Origin: Leptospira adleri
Lineage (GTDB): Bacteria > Spirochaetota > Leptospiria > Leptospirales > Leptospiraceae
Assembly: GCF_002811985.1 (NCBI RefSeq)
Contig: NZ_NPDU01000010.1
Location: forward strand, 29,404-93,403
DNA length: 64,000 nucleotides
Direction of reading: 5' to 3'
Shown here in pieces: positions 43,435-52,844 of the stretch; the stretch's first letter is position 1, and every line of letters begins with the position of its first letter. A model generated the notes under the pieces. That model searched no databases. It was not told the DNA's origin and saw only the letters and a list, made by a program, of their open reading frames with translations. A program made the position numbers and the translations under genes.

Positions 43435-43621
43435 GGGGGCTCTGGGGAGAACGTCAAAAATCAAAGCCAAACGGTAAATCTACAGGGAGTTTTGCGGAGA
43501 ATTAAAACCGGGAAATCGCTGGAGTAAAAATGGAAGGATAAAAAATTGGAATTCAGTTTACAGAAAATCGGCTCTGAAATAATTCTTATCCCTTAAGTTA
43601 TGAATCAAAAAGAAAGCGTAT

Positions 43622-45580
43622 ATGGGATCGATTGTCGATAATTCGGATCCTCATTCTGAATTTATAAATAGAGAGGGAGGAGAGGTTCAAATCATATTAC
43701 AGATTTTGGATCTCTTTTCAAAAGTAATCTCCGGTAAAATCCACGCGGAAATAGCTCTTTCAAAGGTCTTGGAGAAAATCGCTTCTTTGAACGATTGGAC
43801 CAGGGCGGAAATCTGGATGATCGACGACGCGTCCAAATCCTTTTATCTCAAATCCGCATATAGAGCGAACCAAAAAATCGAAGAGTCTTTTGTCAAAGAT
43901 TCCGAAACGATTTCGGTCCCTGCCTCCGAAGGCTTTCTGCTTCGGTTACTCGGGGAATCGAGAAGCGTTTGGAGCAACGATCCGAGCGATGAAATCCGCT
44001 ACGAACACGTTAGTCGTTCTCAAGATCCGATCGTAAAGACCGTTTTTGGGGTTCCGATTCCGATTCAAAAAAAGAATTCCGGAGCGCTCATACTTTATTC
44101 CGACAGAATCAGGACGCCGGAAGAAGAGAAGTCCGTTTTGTCGATCGAGAACATCGTTTATCAATTAGAATCTCTCCTCTTCGAAAAAGTCGAAGTCCCG
44201 TTTGGGCAGAGCCATGAAAATCGAATCGGTCAGGTTCTTGAAAATATGCCGGTTATGTTTTTTTCGGTGGACCAAGAGTTCCGTATTCTTTCGTGGAATC
44301 ACGAATGCGAAAACGTGACCGGATATGCGAAAGTAGAAGTCATCGGCAAAGATCGCTTTTTTAAGGAGCGATTTTTAGGACTTCAAAATTTCGGAAATTC
44401 TTCCGAGTTCTATCATCAAAACGTAGATTCCGATTTTAAAAACTGGGAATGGGAAATCACATCGAAGGCGGGGAAAACAAAAACGATCGCGATGTCCAAC
44501 ATATCCACCGAGTTTCCGATCGCGGGATGGAAACACTGGTTCGTAGGAGTCGACGTTACTCTCACCAAAGAAGTCGAAAAGAATCTGAAAAGTTCCCTCA
44601 AAGAGTTATCCGATTTTCACACGGCTCTGAACGCTGTCTCGATCGTCGCGATCACCGACAAACTGGGTAATATCATCTACGTAAATCAGAATTTCTGCAA
44701 TATCAGCGGCTATTCCAAGAACGAACTCTTGGGAAGAAATCATAGAATCATCAATTCAGGTTATCACCCGAAAGAATTTTTTATAGAACTTTGGAAGACG
44801 ATATCCAAAGGAAAAATATGGAAAGGCGAAATCAAAAATAAATCCAAGGACGGTAAGTTCTATTGGGTGGACACTACGATTTCTCCTATTCTCGACGAAA
44901 ACGGCAAACCGCATCAGTATCTTGCGATTCGGAACGATATCACGGAAAGAAAAGAAACGGAGGAAAAGGCGAGGTTGGCCGAGAATAATCTCAAAACGCT
45001 TCAGGATAGAATGAGTCCTCATTTTTTATTCAACACGTTAAGCATCATTCATTCCTATCTGCAGACGAATTCGGAACTTGCGGACTCCGCTATTTTGATG
45101 CTCGCGGATAATTACAGATTTCTAATAGACAACGCGCAAAGAGCGCTCATCCCTTTCGACGTAGAATGGGAGTTTATGGAGAATTATATGAAACTTCTCA
45201 AACTCAGATTCTCCGACTTTTTGGATATCGAGGTGGTAAAAAAAGGCGACTTCAGCAAGTGTCAACTTCCGCCTCTCACTCTGCAGCCGATCGTCGAAAA
45301 TTCTTACTTACACGGAATCCGAAACCGAAAAGGCGGAGGAAAAATTTCGGTCGAGGCGACGATCGAAGGGAATCGTACTCGGATACGAATCCGAGACAAC
45401 GGAAAAGGAATCGATAAGACCGAGAATTTTTATTCAAGGACCTTGCACAATATCTCCGAACGTTTGAAATTTTATCTTTACGAATCCGAAGTGAAAATCG
45501 AGAATCACGCGGACGGCGGAACGTTAGTGACCGTTGATTTTGATACGCCAAAAAACGAACAGTTGGGAAAATTAAACTGA
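43622..45580 (+). CDS. GAF-PAS-PAS sensor kinase of the LytS class
   Basis: A 652-residue cytoplasmic sensor with no membrane segment. A GAF-like domain (about 25-195), a first PAS (about 205-310, ENMPVMFFSVDQEFRILSWN) and a second PAS with its PAC motif (about 330-450; KSKDGKFYWVDTTISPILDE) precede a LytS-type kinase domain (PF06580-like): RMSPHFLFNTLSIIHSYLQT with the phosphoacceptor His near 466, then LTLQPIVENSYLHGI and DNGKGI of the ATP-binding domain. Its response regulator starts 1 nt after its stop. Its ATG has no clear ribosome site. The ligand is not predictable, and GAF or PAS could bind nucleotide, haem or flavin. Confidence 0.85.
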   Translation: MGSIVDNSDPHSEFINREGGEVQIILQILDLFSKVISGKIHAEIALSKVLEKIASLNDWTRAEIWMIDDASKSFYLKSAYRANQKIEESFVKDSETISVPASEGFLLRLLGESRSVWSNDPSDEIRYEHVSRSQDPIVKTVFGVPIPIQKKNSGALILYSDRIRTPEEEKSVLSIENIVYQLESLLFEKVEVPFGQSHENRIGQVLENMPVMFFSVDQEFRILSWNHECENVTGYAKVEVIGKDRFFKERFLGLQNFGNSSEFYHQNVDSDFKNWEWEITSKAGKTKTIAMSNISTEFPIAGWKHWFVGVDVTLTKEVEKNLKSSLKELSDFHTALNAVSIVAITDKLGNIIYVNQNFCNISGYSKNELLGRNHRIINSGYHPKEFFIELWKTISKGKIWKGEIKNKSKDGKFYWVDTTISPILDENGKPHQYLAIRNDITERKETEEKARLAENNLKTLQDRMSPHFLFNTLSIIHSYLQTNSELADSAILMLADNYRFLIDNAQRALIPFDVEWEFMENYMKLLKLRFSDFLDIEVVKKGDFSKCQLPPLTLQPIVENSYLHGIRNRKGGGKISVEATIEGNRTRIRIRDNGKGIDKTENFYSRTLHNISERLKFYLYESEVKIENHADGGTLVTVDFDTPKNEQLGKLN

Positions 45581-45581
45581 A

Positions 45582-46316
45582 ATGGCAAACCCGAATAAAG
45601 AATGGAAAGCGATCATCGTCGAAGACGAAGCGCCCACAAGAGAATTACTCGTCAACTTTTGTCTCTCTCGACCTGAATTAAAACTTTGTAAAGTAGCGAA
45701 AGACGGAGAGGAGGCGTTTCAATTCCTTCAGGAAGAATCCTTCGACTTGGCCTTTTTGGACATCAATCTTCCCGTAATGTCCGGATTGGAAGTCCTTGAA
45801 AAATTGGAAAATCCTCCTTACGTGATTTTTGTCACCGCCTTTCGAGACAAAGCGATCGACGCGTTCGAGTTGGGCGCGCTGGATTATCTATTAAAACCGT
45901 TTTCAAAAGATCGTTTTTACAAAGCGGTCGATCGCGCGGTCGAGTTTCTCCAAAATAAAAAAAGTCAAAGTTCCGGAAACGCATTCAACGAACACGGATT
46001 ATTCATTTTAGAGAAGGAAAATTATTTCTTAATTCCCTATACCGACATCATCTACATCGCGTCCCGCGACAATTTCAGCGTGATCCACACAGAAGAAAGG
46101 GAATACATCACTTACAAATCCCTGAAGAGCCTGGAGGCAAAACTTCCTTCCAATCAATTTCTCCGGATTTATAAACAATACATCATCAATCTTCAAAAAC
46201 TTTCGCATCTCCAGAGCGATACGATGGGGAACTACGTCGTCTATCTCAAGGACGAAGATGAAACCCAACTTCCGGTGGGCCGGAAGTATATCGCCAAGAT
46301 CAAGGAACTTCTTTGA
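45582..46316 (+). CDS. LytTR-family response regulator
   Basis: A 244-residue two-domain regulator. The receiver (1-120) has E14-D15 acids (IVEDEAPT), the phosphorylation Asp in LAFLDINLPVMSGLE near 57 and the Lys in LLKPFSK near 105. A LytTR DNA-binding domain follows (about 145-244; FLIPYTDIIYIASRDNFSVI, then FLRIYKQYIINLQKLSHLQS). LytTR proteins bind direct repeats with a 21-bp spacing. It is 1 nt from the LytS-like kinase and is its partner. Regulated genes are unknown. Confidence 0.88.
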   Translation: MANPNKEWKAIIVEDEAPTRELLVNFCLSRPELKLCKVAKDGEEAFQFLQEESFDLAFLDINLPVMSGLEVLEKLENPPYVIFVTAFRDKAIDAFELGALDYLLKPFSKDRFYKAVDRAVEFLQNKKSQSSGNAFNEHGLFILEKENYFLIPYTDIIYIASRDNFSVIHTEEREYITYKSLKSLEAKLPSNQFLRIYKQYIINLQKLSHLQSDTMGNYVVYLKDEDETQLPVGRKYIAKIKELL

Positions 46317-46456
46317 TTTCGGCGGAGACGCCGTAAAATTCTTTCAATTGGCGATTTGGAGGCGTTTTTCGATTTTTAGAGTTTCGGAAAATTTTAGAAT
46401 TTAACCCTCTCAATCCGCAGAAAACCCCCGCAATCCGCCGCATATCCCCTCGGTCA

Positions 46457-46485
46457 TTGACGGCTTCCTCAAACTCCTATATAAC
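46457..46485 (+). promoter_or_regulatory. sigma70-type promoter of the Crp/Fnr gene
   Basis: TTGACG (46457-46462), a 17-nt spacer and TATAAC (46480-46485). Initiation near 46492 excludes the ATG at 46457 as the start of translation and supports the ATG at 46520. Confidence 0.55.
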
Positions 46486-46519
46486 ATTCTCAGCAAGAAT
46501 GGAAAGGATTAGGAAGAAT

Positions 46520-47206
46520 ATGAGCGCACTGACAGTATCCAAACGTGTTTCCGAAGAGAATCAAGTCTCAGGCAAAAAAAAACGTCTCGAGTTGGTTCCG
46601 AAGTATGAATTGACCGATTCACAAAATACGAAACGTTTTGAAAAGAACGCGCTTCTTTTTTCGGAAGGAGATTCTTCGAACGGATTTTACATCGTACGCA
46701 AAGGTTACGTTCGTTCCTTTCGGCATTCCAAAGCGAACGACAAACAGCAAACATTCAAAATTCATTATCCTGGAAGTTGGGTCGGTTTCAGGGACGCGGT
46801 GATGGGCGGAACCTATCTTCACAACGCGATCGCTCTGGAAGACACGGAGGTTCAATTCGTATCCCAATTCGAAATTCAAGAATTGCTACATACAAACCGC
46901 GAGTTCAGCGACATGGCCTTCGACAAAATGACGAAAGAATGCGTCGAAGCGGAGAACAAAATCTATTCGATGGGAATCCGTCACACTCACGCGAAATTAT
47001 CCGAGTTCCTTTTGGAAAGAATGAAGGAAGTAGGAGTGGAAATAGAACTTCCGTTTACGAGAGACGTTCTCGCTTCGATCATCGGCGCCACCACCGAAAC
47101 TCTGGTGAGAGCTTTATCCGATTTTAAATGCAGGGGTTGGATCGAGATCGAAAAGAGAAAAATTATCATCAGAAACGAAGCTGCGTTGACGAGCCTTCTG
47201 GATTGA
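46520..47206 (+). CDS. Crp/Fnr-family transcriptional regulator
   Basis: A 228-residue regulator from the ATG at 46520; AGGAAG lies 6-11 nt ahead, and upstream in-frame ATGs at 46457 and 46499 lie in or right after the promoter. The cyclic-nucleotide-type effector domain (about 30-145) has FEKNALLFSEGDSSNGFYIV and GSWVGFRDAVMGG, followed by the dimerisation helix and a winged HTH (about 160-220; SIIGATTETLVRALSDFKCR) whose recognition part, ETLVRALS, is near the FNR E-x-x-S-R type. There are no N-terminal cysteine clusters as in FNR, so an iron-sulphur cluster is not likely. It could bind the FNR-type boxes at 861 and 904, but this is inference. Confidence 0.82.
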   Translation: MSALTVSKRVSEENQVSGKKKRLELVPKYELTDSQNTKRFEKNALLFSEGDSSNGFYIVRKGYVRSFRHSKANDKQQTFKIHYPGSWVGFRDAVMGGTYLHNAIALEDTEVQFVSQFEIQELLHTNREFSDMAFDKMTKECVEAENKIYSMGIRHTHAKLSEFLLERMKEVGVEIELPFTRDVLASIIGATTETLVRALSDFKCRGWIEIEKRKIIIRNEAALTSLLD

Positions 47207-47235
47207 TTCGAAAGCCGATCAAAAAAAGAAACAAA

Positions 47236-47889
47236 ATGGGCAAAAGGCATTTTAGCAAAACCGTGAGTTTTCCGGTAAATCAAGTGGAACTCAGAGGAGA
47301 CATCGTCGTCCCCGAGGGCGCGGATTTGCTCGTGATTCACATACTCGAAGAAGAACATTCCCGTTTTGCGGATCGGCTCAGTAAACTTTCCAACGCGCTC
47401 AACGGAAAAAAAATCGCCACGTTCTTTCTTCACGGACTTTTGACCGAAAAAGAAAGTCAAATCTCCATCAATCGCTTGGACGAGGAACTCCTCTGCGATC
47501 GCCTAATCTCTGTTACTGAATGGTTAAAAAGTCACGAACTGACAAAGGATATGAAATTCGGATTTGTCGGACTATCGGTTTATGCGGATAGATTTTTGAG
47601 AGCCGGTTTGAGATTGAAGAATCAGATCGAAAGTTTCGTCTTTATCGGGGAAATCCCGCCGTTGAATATAGTGTTCTGCGAAGTCCCCATTTTGAATATC
47701 ATCGGCGCCTTAAATTCGAAAGGAGTCGATTCCAATAAAACAACGTTTATGAAAATCGAATCCCCGCAAAAGAAAATCACCGTGATCGAAGGTTCTCCGA
47801 GCCATTTTGAAGATCCTCAGAAATGGAATCAAGTGACCAAAACGGCGATCGACTGGTTTTCGGACCCTCAGTCGAGAGTGCACGCTTAG
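47236..47889 (+). CDS. divergent dienelactone-hydrolase-like alpha/beta hydrolase
   Basis: A 217-residue protein from the ATG at 47236; the extension to 47128 overlaps the Crp gene and is not credible. It matches a group of small alpha/beta hydrolases (dienelactone-hydrolase-like) from end to end: VELRGDIVVPEGADLLVIHI, IATFFLHGLLTEKES, SVTEWLKSHELTK, FGFVGLSVYADRFLRAG and VIEGSPSHFEDPQKW. However, key positions are altered: the usual nucleophile elbow GxSxG reads GLSVY, the HGSGSS region after the second strand is replaced by IHILEEEH, and the acid loop near 165 reads GALNSKGVD. It keeps a Ser and a His, so it may be catalytically weak or dead. It is downstream of the Crp gene and could be co-transcribed. 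Confidence 0.65.
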   Translation: MGKRHFSKTVSFPVNQVELRGDIVVPEGADLLVIHILEEEHSRFADRLSKLSNALNGKKIATFFLHGLLTEKESQISINRLDEELLCDRLISVTEWLKSHELTKDMKFGFVGLSVYADRFLRAGLRLKNQIESFVFIGEIPPLNIVFCEVPILNIIGALNSKGVDSNKTTFMKIESPQKKITVIEGSPSHFEDPQKWNQVTKTAIDWFSDPQSRVHA

Positions 47890-47892
47890 AAT

Positions 47893-47914
47893 TATATTAT
47901 AATAAAATAATATA
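47893..47914. terminator. AT-only hairpin between convergent genes
   Basis: TATATTAT and ATAATATA, perfect 8-bp arms around AATAAA, 4 bp after the hydrolase stop. Its stem has no G or C, so its strength as a terminator is doubtful. Confidence 0.3.
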
Positions 47915-47967
47915 CTAGAAATTCCGAAGGGTTCGATTTCCGAATTCGAAACGAAAGGACCGGGATC

Positions 47968-48297
47968 CTAAGAAATAACGCCGAGCAAATCTAATACCAC
48001 TAAAATGAAAGGGATCGAAACTCCGAAATAGGTGAGGATGGCCGAATAGACGAGCACTGGTTGCTTTCGAATGAATAGAAATAGAATCCAAAGCAAAATG
48101 AACGCAATTATGAACCAAACGGGCAACTGGAAAGCGTAAGCGAATCCGGAGGCGCCTTCGAAATTAGATACTTCCCTCCAATCCACGATCGCTTCCGCGA
48201 CGTGATCCGCGATCGTGCCGGCGGTAAAAAGACTCGAAAGGAAATAAAAAACTACGGCCCAAACGCCTATCGATGATTCTTCCCGGTTGTCGGTCAT
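47968..48297 (-). CDS. small three-TM membrane protein
   Basis: A 109-residue protein with three membrane segments (about 12-30, 58-77 and 82-106). No recognised domain. AAAGGAG lies 11-17 nt ahead of the ATG. It converges with the hydrolase gene and lies near, but diverges from, the small gene at 48523. Function unknown. Confidence 0.55.
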   Translation of the reverse strand: MTDNREESSIGVWAVVFYFLSSLFTAGTIADHVAEAIVDWREVSNFEGASGFAYAFQLPVWFIIAFILLWILFLFIRKQPVLVYSAILTYFGVSIPFILVVLDLLGVIS

Positions 48298-48522
48298 TCG
48301 GTCGAATTCTCCTTTAAAATTTATATTTCGGAAGTTCTCGAGCTTCGCTTACAAGTCATTTTCGATAAAACTCTTTCAAGAAATGAAAAAAGAGAATTCA
48401 ATGATTCTAATGGAGTTTAGTTTGAAATCCGTAATCTGGGAATCTGCGGGGAAAAGATCTTTCCTTTCTTATAGATCGTGTGGATCTGGTTTTGCAATTC
48501 CTTTTAAAGGGTTCTTTCTCGC

Positions 48523-48894
48523 ATGAAAAATAAAAAGAATCAAGGTCAAACGTATGATTTTATCTGCTTTAGCGATTTGGCTTATGAATTCGACGTCGGC
48601 GAAAGGAAAAAGATCGAAAGCAAAATTCGAAAACGTCTGAAATACCACGGATTGGGTAAGTTCGATCCGGATCGGGTAGAGATCATCCGCAAACTGAAAG
48701 ATCAGCTTCGCGAAGAATTTAGAGATTATAAAAGTTCCAAACATTATAGAGGAGGGACAGGCCCTTATTGTGATCCGAAAGATTTCGATTTTGAAAGTTT
48801 TCTTCAGGAATACCGGTCCAGATTTCCGGAAATTGCGTTAGCCGAAATGGAGGATATCCTTCACTTTGCGATATATTTATACTATCTAAGATAG
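48523..48894 (+). CDS. small charged protein of unknown function
   Basis: A 123-residue soluble protein rich in Lys, Glu and Asp, with helix-forming stretches (VGERKKIESKIRKRLKYHG, then RVEIIRKLKDQLREEFRDYK) and an acidic C-terminal half ending in IALAEMEDILHFAIYLYYLR. No family recognised. There is no clear ribosome site, but the composition is protein-like and no other frame competes. It stands between the small membrane protein and a 374-bp gap. Confidence 0.5.
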   Translation: MKNKKNQGQTYDFICFSDLAYEFDVGERKKIESKIRKRLKYHGLGKFDPDRVEIIRKLKDQLREEFRDYKSSKHYRGGTGPYCDPKDFDFESFLQEYRSRFPEIALAEMEDILHFAIYLYYLR

Positions 48895-49268
48895 TCTTTT
48901 CGATTTTGATAAGCGACTTAGGTTTCCTTCTTAGGAGCGATTCTTCGTTTCGAAATTCGGATTCTGCCGAAATGATTGCAAACGACTCGCCTTTTTGGAT
49001 CGATGCTTCGGACCTCGATCTCTGAATTACCGATTGGGTTTCATTGCGGCGATTCGTGCATCGCGCAAAGTCCGGATTCTTGTTTGGTTTGATATAAAAT
49101 TAACTGGAAATTGAATTCTTCTTTTATAAGATTGGAAAGAATGGCGTGAAGACGAAATCTGAAACGAGTCGGTTTTTAAAATCGAAGGTCCGATACGGAT
49201 CACGCTCGTCTAACAAGGATAAGGAATTGATCTTGTTGGAAAAAATTACGGGTTGGAGGAAGAATGGT
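48895..49268. other. 374-bp gap, nothing clear
   Basis: Between the small charged protein and the chosen start of the NTF2-like gene. The NTF2 frame stays open from 49146 (a GTG), but the good ribosome site lies before the ATG at 49269. I find no hairpin or repeat. Confidence 0.4.
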
Positions 49269-49655
49269 ATGCCCACATCGGAAACCTTGGAACGTTTTAT
49301 CGCGCTCGTGGAAGAAAACAAACACGACGTAGCGATCGAAGAATTTTACACGGAGAATTCTTCGATGCAGGAAAATCAATCTCCGCCGCGGGTCGGTCGT
49401 AGATTGCACGTCGCAAACGAAAGGAAAGTTCTTTCGAGGGTCAAAGCCCTTTCTTCGCAGTGCGTTCGTCCGGTCTTTGTGAACGGTGATAAGGTCGTGA
49501 TTCGATGGATCTTTCACTTTGAATGGAAAGACGGAACTTCGATGCACATGGAAGAATTGGCCTATCAACGCTGGGAAGGGGAGAAAATCGCGGAGGAAAC
49601 TTTTTTCTACGATCCCGCACAACGTCTTCCGATTCCTGCTAAAAGTTCCGATTAA
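49269..49655 (+). CDS. SnoaL/NTF2-like fold protein
   Basis: A 128-residue protein of the nuclear-transport-factor-2-like (SnoaL-like) fold: TLERFIALVEENKHDVAIEE followed by FYTENSSMQENQSPP and the later VVIRWIFHFEWKDGTSMHME and FYDPAQR. I choose the ATG at 49269, with GGAGGA 9-14 nt ahead, over the longer GTG frame from 49146. The fold serves as enzyme, binding protein or regulator of ligands; no active-site pattern is clear. It precedes the FecR lipoprotein by about 100 bp. Confidence 0.65.
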   Translation: MPTSETLERFIALVEENKHDVAIEEFYTENSSMQENQSPPRVGRRLHVANERKVLSRVKALSSQCVRPVFVNGDKVVIRWIFHFEWKDGTSMHMEELAYQRWEGEKIAEETFFYDPAQRLPIPAKSSD

Positions 49656-49754
49656 AAGAATCGGCCCGATCGAAATTATCGTTTGCATTTTCAAAATCGA
49701 TCCTTCATCCTTGTGATCGATTCCGATCTTCCATCGGGAAATAGTGGAGAACTT

Positions 49755-50453
49755 ATGAAAAAAATTTTGATCTTTTCGGCTTTCGTCTGCGTTAGCCTTT
49801 TCTTCTTTGATTGCAAGAACAAGTCTTCGGACCCGACTAAGGGCGCGATCACCTTCGTAAAGGGAAACGTTTCGATTCAACGCGGGGATCAAAAGATCGA
49901 GGCTGCGGTTTCTCAGGAAATTCAAAACGGGGATACAGTGATTACAGGACCGAAATCGGTTGCGACCATCGTCTTCGGGGAAAATTCTTCCGTGATCGAA
50001 ATTCAATCGGATTCTCAGTTTCGTCTGAAGGACGAATCGCACGAGAAAATATTCTTTCAAGATCGGGGAAGTTCCTGGGTTCTTGCGAATAAACTGGTAA
50101 AAGGAGACAAGCTCAGCGTTCATACTCCTACGAGTACGGCGGGAGTGAGGGGAACCAAATTTTTCACCGCGGTTCACGAAGACATGACCTTTACTTGTCA
50201 CTGCGAAGGTCAGATCGAATTGGAAAATGTCGCGAACCATTCTAAAAAGATAAACGACTCCGATTATCTCGCCGTGACTCGTGGAAGTAAGACGATTTAT
50301 CTTACCGAGAAAGATCTTCAAGATGCGAAAATCGCTTATTCTCACAATCACAGTGAAATTGAAAATTCTCCGCTGGGACCTCAAAGCCGGATGACGCCCG
50401 AACAGGTGCAGACTTTGCTTGGGCTTATCAAAAAGAAATTGGATTCTCTCTAA
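49755..50453 (+). CDS. FecR-domain lipoprotein
   Basis: A 232-residue exported protein from the ATG at 49755 (GGAGA 5-9 nt ahead), not the earlier in-frame start. The signal peptide ends FFFDC (Cys near 20), a spirochaetal-type lipobox. The mature part contains a FecR-like domain (about 32-135; [20 protein letters not shown], then [19 protein letters not shown]), followed by a calcium- or metal-like segment with FTCHC near 150 and a C-terminal helix. FecR domains in lipoproteins are thought to bind other surface or periplasmic components; the exact role is unknown. A long minus-strand open frame (49200-50384) covers both this gene and the NTF2 gene and is spurious. Confidence 0.75.
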   Translation: MKKILIFSAFVCVSLFFFDCKNKSSDPTKGAITFVKGNVSIQRGDQKIEAAVSQEIQNGDTVITGPKSVATIVFGENSSVIEIQSDSQFRLKDESHEKIFFQDRGSSWVLANKLVKGDKLSVHTPTSTAGVRGTKFFTAVHEDMTFTCHCEGQIELENVANHSKKINDSDYLAVTRGSKTIYLTEKDLQDAKIAYSHNHSEIENSPLGPQSRMTPEQVQTLLGLIKKKLDSL

Positions 50454-50532
50454 TACTTTAGGAAATCATAATATTGCCGGTGGGTTTTATATTGTACCGG
50501 CGTTCTTTCTCTGTTCGGAGATTCCGACACGA

Positions 50533-51522
50533 TCAAAAAACGAAATCGACGAGCAAGGGAAAGTGATCGGATCCGATATGTTTTCCCAATCGATACTCCT
50601 TGATTTTAAATTCTTGCGTAGTCAAAACGTGATCGATCGGAATTCGAAAAATTCTCGAATTGAAAACACGATAGAAAATATCACTTTCGGAGATCGGTTT
50701 TTGACCGGGTAAAAGTAAGGTCCGAAAATATTCCGGCGTTGGCCAGGTTCCGAACAAACCGAAATCCGAACGGGCGGTTCTTAATTTTGTCCCGCGGATG
50801 AGGGAACTGAATCCGGAAGACCAAGGAGTTGCGTTAAAATCTCCAACGAGCATCGCGGGAGATTCTTCTTTTATCAGCTCGGAATTGATGTTTTCCAATT
50901 GGAATACTCGGTCTTTCATAAATTCTTTTTTTGTAAGAATCGGCGGAACGGGATGAATCGCATACAATCGAAAAGCGCCGGAGGGAAAGAATACCGACAT
51001 TCTTGCCAAAGGAATCTTCATTCTTCCTGTCGGAATGATTTCAAAGTTTTGAATATTATATTTACTGAAAATTGCAAAGGAAAAGTATCCGGTATCGTTG
51101 TTCGTTTCGTGAAAATGCCGGTAAGAGAATGTCGTATTTTTTAATTTCCTCATCCATTCTCTGTCCGGTTCTATCAGAACAATTACGTCCGGATCTTCTT
51201 TTTGAATCAACTCGAGGAGTCGATTGAATTGTCGATTCGGTTTATTTACGTTGGAAACAAGGATCCGATATGTTTCGTTTTTAGTCTCGACCGGATTTTG
51301 GGTTTGAGCGAAGAACGTGAGTTGATACAAACTTTCAGCGATCAGGATGAGAACCAAAAATAAGACGGAATCACTTTTTCGAATCCAAGATAGAACCGCG
51401 CAAAGCAGATAGAATACGAATAATTGAATTCTAAAATGCGTTACGATTTCGAAATAGGGATTTTCGGGAAAGAAATGAGAACATCCTACGAGAATCAAGA
51501 GCCCGGCAAAGACGAACTTCAT
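50533..51522 (-). CDS. endonuclease/exonuclease/phosphatase-family protein
   Basis: A 329-residue membrane-anchored EEP protein. Three membrane segments (about 3-20, 28-43 and 50-68) precede the EEP domain (85-329). Family motifs are visible: RILVSNVNKPN near 86, DPDVIVLIEPD near 110 (Glu of the metal site), ILVGDFNATPW as AMLVGDFNATPW near 222, and the C-terminal SDHFPLLVDF (His of SDH). The enzyme would cut phosphodiesters of nucleic acids or phospholipids outside the cytoplasm. Its start overlaps the stop of the GH3 gene by 4 nt (ATGA). Substrate unknown. Confidence 0.8.
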   Translation of the reverse strand: MKFVFAGLLILVGCSHFFPENPYFEIVTHFRIQLFVFYLLCAVLSWIRKSDSVLFLVLILIAESLYQLTFFAQTQNPVETKNETYRILVSNVNKPNRQFNRLLELIQKEDPDVIVLIEPDREWMRKLKNTTFSYRHFHETNNDTGYFSFAIFSKYNIQNFEIIPTGRMKIPLARMSVFFPSGAFRLYAIHPVPPILTKKEFMKDRVFQLENINSELIKEESPAMLVGDFNATPWSSGFSSLIRGTKLRTARSDFGLFGTWPTPEYFRTLLLPGQKPISESDIFYRVFNSRIFRIPIDHVLTTQEFKIKEYRLGKHIGSDHFPLLVDFVF

Positions 51523-52844
51523 TTCGAACCGAGGAGTTTATACATTTTCTCCATTCTAAGAACGCTCCGTTTTAAACCCGCTTCGAAAGAATCGTTATGA
51601 TCCGATTTTATAAGCCGATACAAAATATCGTAGACTTGTTCTCCGTCGTACGAAATCAGAAGCAGGTCCACTCCCGCTTCTAAACTATCGTGGCCGGCCT
51701 GTGCGATTCCGCCGGAACGATAAAAGATCGGAAACATATTCAGATCGTCGGTGATCAGGATCGCCGAGTCCGAAATTTCTTTTCTAAAATAATCCGCGAC
51801 CACGAGTTTGGATAAGGAAACCGGGTTTTGAGAATCCAATTCTTTCCAAAAAGAATGAGAAAGCATGACGGATACGATTTCGAATTTCCGCGCCGTTTCG
51901 ACAAAGGGAACAAGGTCTTTCTTTTTCATTTCTTCCCTTGTGCGCGTAACGGCTCCGTTGAAAAAATGCGTATCTTCCGATACCGTGCCGATTCCCGGAA
52001 AGTGCTTTAACGTGGGAAGGATTCCGTTTTCGATCATCACTTCGGAATCGATTTTTACGAGTTCGGAAACGACCTGAGGATCCTCGGAGATCGCTCTGCT
52101 ATGAATTTGACTGTAGAAGTCCAAAGGATTGGAATGTTTCTCTTTCAGATCGGCGACCGGACCAAAGTTGAAGTTCACTCCTACGTCGCGCAGATCTTTC
52201 GCTTTCTCTAATAGTGAGTTGCGAATTTTCTTTTTAGAATCGGGATCGTTTCGAAAGGATTCGTACAATTCCAAAAGGGAGGCCGGACGTTTGAGAGGAG
52301 GAGAAAGCCTCGATACGGGGCCGCCTTCCTGATCGGTGGAAATCAGAGCGGCCGGATAACCTAAATCACTTCTTATTTTTTGAATATTCTCGATTTTCTC
52401 TTTGAGTTTTTCCGCGCTCATGCCGGAAATATTATGCGAAGTCAGAAAAAAACCAGCAAAAGGGATCGTCAAAAAATTCTCCAGATCCGTTTCGTTTCTG
52501 TAGCCGACTACGATATGTTCCGCATATTTTCTAAGTAGTTTCGGATCGGCGGATAACACCGCTTTTTTTCTCTGGTAGAACAAGAGTTCCCGGTAAGACG
52601 AGTTGATCGCGCCGGCCCAGACGAAAAGAAAGGTAAGGAAAGCAAAGACGCGGACAAATCGATCCTGGTTCATCCTGAAACGAAACCAGTAAAGGGACGA
52701 GGTTACAAAGGCAGTTCCAAAGATCCAGTAAAGAGCAACGGATCGTATTTTCAGTAAAAGGGGATCACGGATCAAAAATGTAATCGTAAAAAAAAAGGCG
52801 GATACTATAAAACAAACTACACTGAATGAACGCATCAATAACAA
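51519..52844 (-). CDS. GH3-family beta-N-acetylhexosaminidase-like membrane protein
   Basis: A 441-residue protein. Three or so membrane segments occupy residues 5-80, followed by a GH3 (NagZ-like) domain at about 105-440: STDQEGGPVSRLSPP near 165, GPVADLKE near 218, KHFPGIGTVSEDTHF near 263 and ILITDDLNMFP near 345. The Asp-x-His of EDTH is the acid-base dyad and the Asp in TDDLNM the nucleophile of NagZ-type enzymes. The usual KHFPGHG has Ile in place of the second His. It would cut N-acetylglucosamine or related sugars, for instance in cell-wall turnover; membrane anchoring is unusual. It is coupled to the EEP gene by a 4-nt overlap. Confidence 0.8.
   Translation of the reverse strand: MLLMRSFSVVCFIVSAFFFTITFLIRDPLLLKIRSVALYWIFGTAFVTSSLYWFRFRMNQDRFVRVFAFLTFLFVWAGAINSSYRELLFYQRKKAVLSADPKLLRKYAEHIVVGYRNETDLENFLTIPFAGFFLTSHNISGMSAEKLKEKIENIQKIRSDLGYPAALISTDQEGGPVSRLSPPLKRPASLLELYESFRNDPDSKKKIRNSLLEKAKDLRDVGVNFNFGPVADLKEKHSNPLDFYSQIHSRAISEDPQVVSELVKIDSEVMIENGILPTLKHFPGIGTVSEDTHFFNGAVTRTREEMKKKDLVPFVETARKFEIVSVMLSHSFWKELDSQNPVSLSKLVVADYFRKEISDSAILITDDLNMFPIFYRSGGIAQAGHDSLEAGVDLLLISYDGEQVYDILYRLIKSDHNDSFEAGLKRSVLRMEKMYKLLGSK

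Noticed and set aside
49200..50384. 394-codon open frame on the minus strand
   Set aside because: It lies antisense to the NTF2-like and FecR genes, which have ribosome sites, a lipobox and recognisable domains; its translation is rich in Arg, Phe and Ile with no domain.
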